From positions 1-54,710 of the forward strand of contig BEHM01000023.1 of the NCBI GenBank assembly GCA_002923315.1: DNA of 54,710 nt, given 5' to 3'. The DNA is from a bacterium HR10. Its GTDB lineage: Bacteria; Acidobacteriota; Blastocatellia; HR10. This document shows, one piece after another, positions 52,918 to 54,710 of this stretch. The notes under the pieces were generated by a model. The model saw only the letters and a program-made list of their open reading frames with translations, searched no databases and was not told the DNA's origin. The translations under genes and the position numbers were made by a program. How positions within the stretch are numbered: the first letter of the stretch is position 1; each line of letters begins with the position of its first letter.

Positions 52918-54710
52918 TCAGCCGCGCTTCAGGACGATGACCGCCAGCGGAGGCAATGTCACCTGCACCGAATAGGGGCGACCGGACCAGGGAATGGGCT
53001 CGGCCCCAATGGGCCCGGGGTTGCCATGGCCGCTCCCCCCATATTCCGGCCGGTCGCTGTTGAAGACCTCTCGATACTCCCCGGGCTCCGGGACGCCGAG
53101 GCGATACCCCAGGCGCGGCACTGGCGTGAAGTTGCAGACGAAGATGAGGAACGGAGCCGCGCGACGCGCGCGCCGCAGGAAGGCGATGATGCTCTGCTCC
53201 CAATCGTGACAATCAATCCACTCGAATCCGCTCGGCTCGAAATCGCACTCGTACAGCGCCGGCTCCGCGAGATAGAAGTGATTCAAATCGCGAACGTACC
53301 GATGGAGCTGGCGATGCGGCTCCTCCTCCAGCAGATGCCAATCCAAGCTCGTCCCCACGTCCCATTCGCGCCGCTGCCCGAACTCTCCCCCCATGAAGAG
53401 CAGCTTCTTGCCCGGATGGCCGAACATATATCCGTAAAGGAGGCGCAGGTTGGCGAACTTCTGCCAGCGATCGCCGGGCATCTTCTCCAGGAGCGATCGT
53501 TTCCCATGCACGACCTCGTCATGGGAGAGCGGTAGGATATAGTTCTCCGAGAAGGCGTACATGAGCGAGAACGTCAGCTCCTGATGGTGATACTTGCGGT
53601 AGATCGGATCCCGGGCCATATAGCGCAGCGTGTCGTTCATCCACCCCATGTTCCATTTGAACGTGAAGCCCAAGCCGCCGAGATACGTCGGGCGGGAGAC
53701 CAGGGGCCAGGCCGTGGATTCTTCGGCGATCGTCACCGCGCCGGGATAGAGTCCGTGCACCCACTCGTTGAACCGCTGCAAGAACGCGATCGCCTCTAAA
53801 TTCTCGTTCCCCCCGTATGGATTCGGCACCCATTCGCCCGGGCGCCGGGAATAATCGAGGTAGAGCATCGAGGCGACGGCGTCCACGCGCAGTCCATCGG
53901 CGTGATAGCGCTCCAACCAAAAGAGCGCGCTCCCCAACAGGAAGTTCCGCACCTCATGGCGTCCATAGTTGAAGATGAGCGTCCCCCAATCCGGGTGCTC
54001 CCCGCGGCGCGGATCGGCATGCTCGTAGAGATGCGTGCCATCGAAGAAGGCGAGCCCGTGGGCGTCCTTGGGGAAATGCGCGGGCACCCAATCGAGGATC
54101 ACGCCGATCTTGTGCTCGTGCAGGTAGTTGACGAAGTACGCGAAATCTTCGGGCGAACCGTATCGGCTCGTCGGCGCGTAGTAGCCGAGGGCCTGATACC
54201 CCCAGGAGCCATCGAAAGGATGCTCCAAGATCGGCAGCAGCTCCACGTGCGTGTACCCCATCTCTCGCACATATGCGGCCAACTGATGCGCGGCCTCCCG
54301 ATACGTGAGCGGCCGATGCCCGTGCTCCGGCACGCGCCGCCAGGATCCGAGATGCACCTCATAGATGTTCATGGGCGCATCGAGCGCCTGACGACGCGCG
54401 CGCTCCTCCATCCATTCGCGATCCGAGAACCGGCAGCGCGAGAGATCGAAGACGATCGCCGCTGTCTTCGGCGGACGCTCGAAGAAGAATCCATAAGGAT
54501 CGCTCTTCAGCAGCAACCGGTCGCCGTGCTGCGATTTGATCTCAAACTTGTAGAGCACCCCTTCGGGGAGCTCGGGGATGAAGAGCTCCCAAATGCCGCT
54601 CTGCCCCCGCACGCGCATGGGATGGCGGCGCCCGTCCCAGGCGTTGAAATCGCCGACGACGCTGACGCGCCGCGCATTCGGCGCCCAGACGGCGAAATGG
54701 ACGCCGCGCA
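52918..54710 (-). CDS. glgB: 1,4-alpha-glucan branching enzyme, 5' end beyond window
   Basis: About 597 residues are visible; the frame continues to the right edge as [24 protein letters not shown], so the internal ATG at 54618 is not the start. It transfers alpha-1,4 glucan chains to alpha-1,6 branches in glycogen synthesis. Family GH13: a CBM48-like N-terminal part, then [21 protein letters not shown], the nucleophile aspartate in [18 protein letters not shown], the acid-base glutamate in TIAEESTAW, and [10 protein letters not shown] with the third aspartate. The C-terminal all-beta domain closes with [14 protein letters not shown]. No other glg genes are in the window. Confidence 0.97.
   Translation of the reverse strand, partial: RGVHFAVWAPNARRVSVVGDFNAWDGRRHPMRVRGQSGIWELFIPELPEGVLYKFEIKSQHGDRLLLKSDPYGFFFERPPKTAAIVFDLSRCRFSDREWMEERARRQALDAPMNIYEVHLGSWRRVPEHGHRPLTYREAAHQLAAYVREMGYTHVELLPILEHPFDGSWGYQALGYYAPTSRYGSPEDFAYFVNYLHEHKIGVILDWVPAHFPKDAHGLAFFDGTHLYEHADPRRGEHPDWGTLIFNYGRHEVRNFLLGSALFWLERYHADGLRVDAVASMLYLDYSRRPGEWVPNPYGGNENLEAIAFLQRFNEWVHGLYPGAVTIAEESTAWPLVSRPTYLGGLGFTFKWNMGWMNDTLRYMARDPIYRKYHHQELTFSLMYAFSENYILPLSHDEVVHGKRSLLEKMPGDRWQKFANLRLLYGYMFGHPGKKLLFMGGEFGQRREWDVGTSLDWHLLEEEPHRQLHRYVRDLNHFYLAEPALYECDFEPSGFEWIDCHDWEQSIIAFLRRARRAAPFLIFVCNFTPVPRLGYRLGVPEPGEYREVFNSDRPEYGGSGHGNPGPIGAEPIPWSGRPYSVQVTLPPLAVIVLKRG

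Overview
This 54.7 kb, GC-rich window reads as chromosomal DNA of a diderm bacterium, most probably a thermophilic member of the Acidobacteriota. Three observations point there: two very large Oar-type TonB-dependent receptors with a carboxypeptidase-regulatory-like N-terminus, a tandem pair of acidobacterial-type VWA proteins, and a TtuA/TtuB tRNA 2-thiolation pair, which in characterised organisms serves thermophily. KdsB implies a lipopolysaccharide outer membrane. The taxonomic placement is inference from gene content. Many genes carry recognisable sigma70-type promoters (TTGACA-like, 17-18 bp spacer, TATAAT-like), and these were used to separate operons.

Layout. 1-10.4 kb is repeat-rich: a secreted beta-helix protein running off the left edge, a TonB receptor flanked by large inverted copies of a palindromic repeat element, an S41 protease, a tRNA-Arg(ACG) lying between two more repeat copies, and kdsB. 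10.5-14.4 kb: atpD-atpC, split from the rest of the ATP synthase genes, and two VWA genes in convergent orientation. 14.5-21.7 kb: an addB-addA recombination nuclease operon. 21.8-26 kb: threonine dehydratase, then a tight cluster of threonine synthase, a MoaD/ThiS-type sulfur carrier, a rhodanese and a ThiF/MoeB-type E1. 26-31.5 kb: M28 peptidase, OsmC, a stand-alone LigD-type phosphoesterase domain, a HEAT-like protein and dCTP deaminase. 31.5-34.7 kb (minus): a deoxyhypusine-synthase-like protein, a glycine-zipper exported protein, a RodZ-like protein and a thioesterase. 34.7-40.6 kb (plus): two metallopeptidases, then HD protein, ttuB and ttuA. A two-repeat CRISPR-like remnant overlaps the end of ttuA. 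40.8-45.6 kb (minus): second TonB receptor, then YceI, double-CDGSH protein and a small ORF. 45.9-52.2 kb: a GAF/PAS histidine kinase facing a PP2C phosphatase, PocR-HisKA-REC and TPR signalling operon. 52.5-54.7 kb: YjbQ and a branching enzyme truncated by the right edge.

How parts may work together. The rhodanese, the E1 and the two ubiquitin-like carriers together with TtuA make a plausible complete sulfur relay (equivalents of Thermus TtuD, TtuC, TtuB and TtuA), with the second carrier translationally coupled to threonine synthase. Both carriers continue a few residues past the terminal Gly-Gly, so activation would need trimming. The most unusual DNA feature is the repeat family: about 82-bp units of two palindromes around a 74-bp core with fixed 11-bp inverted arms and a 52-nt interior. 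All copies lie in the first 10.4 kb, and two sit in inverted orientation around a TonB receptor gene.
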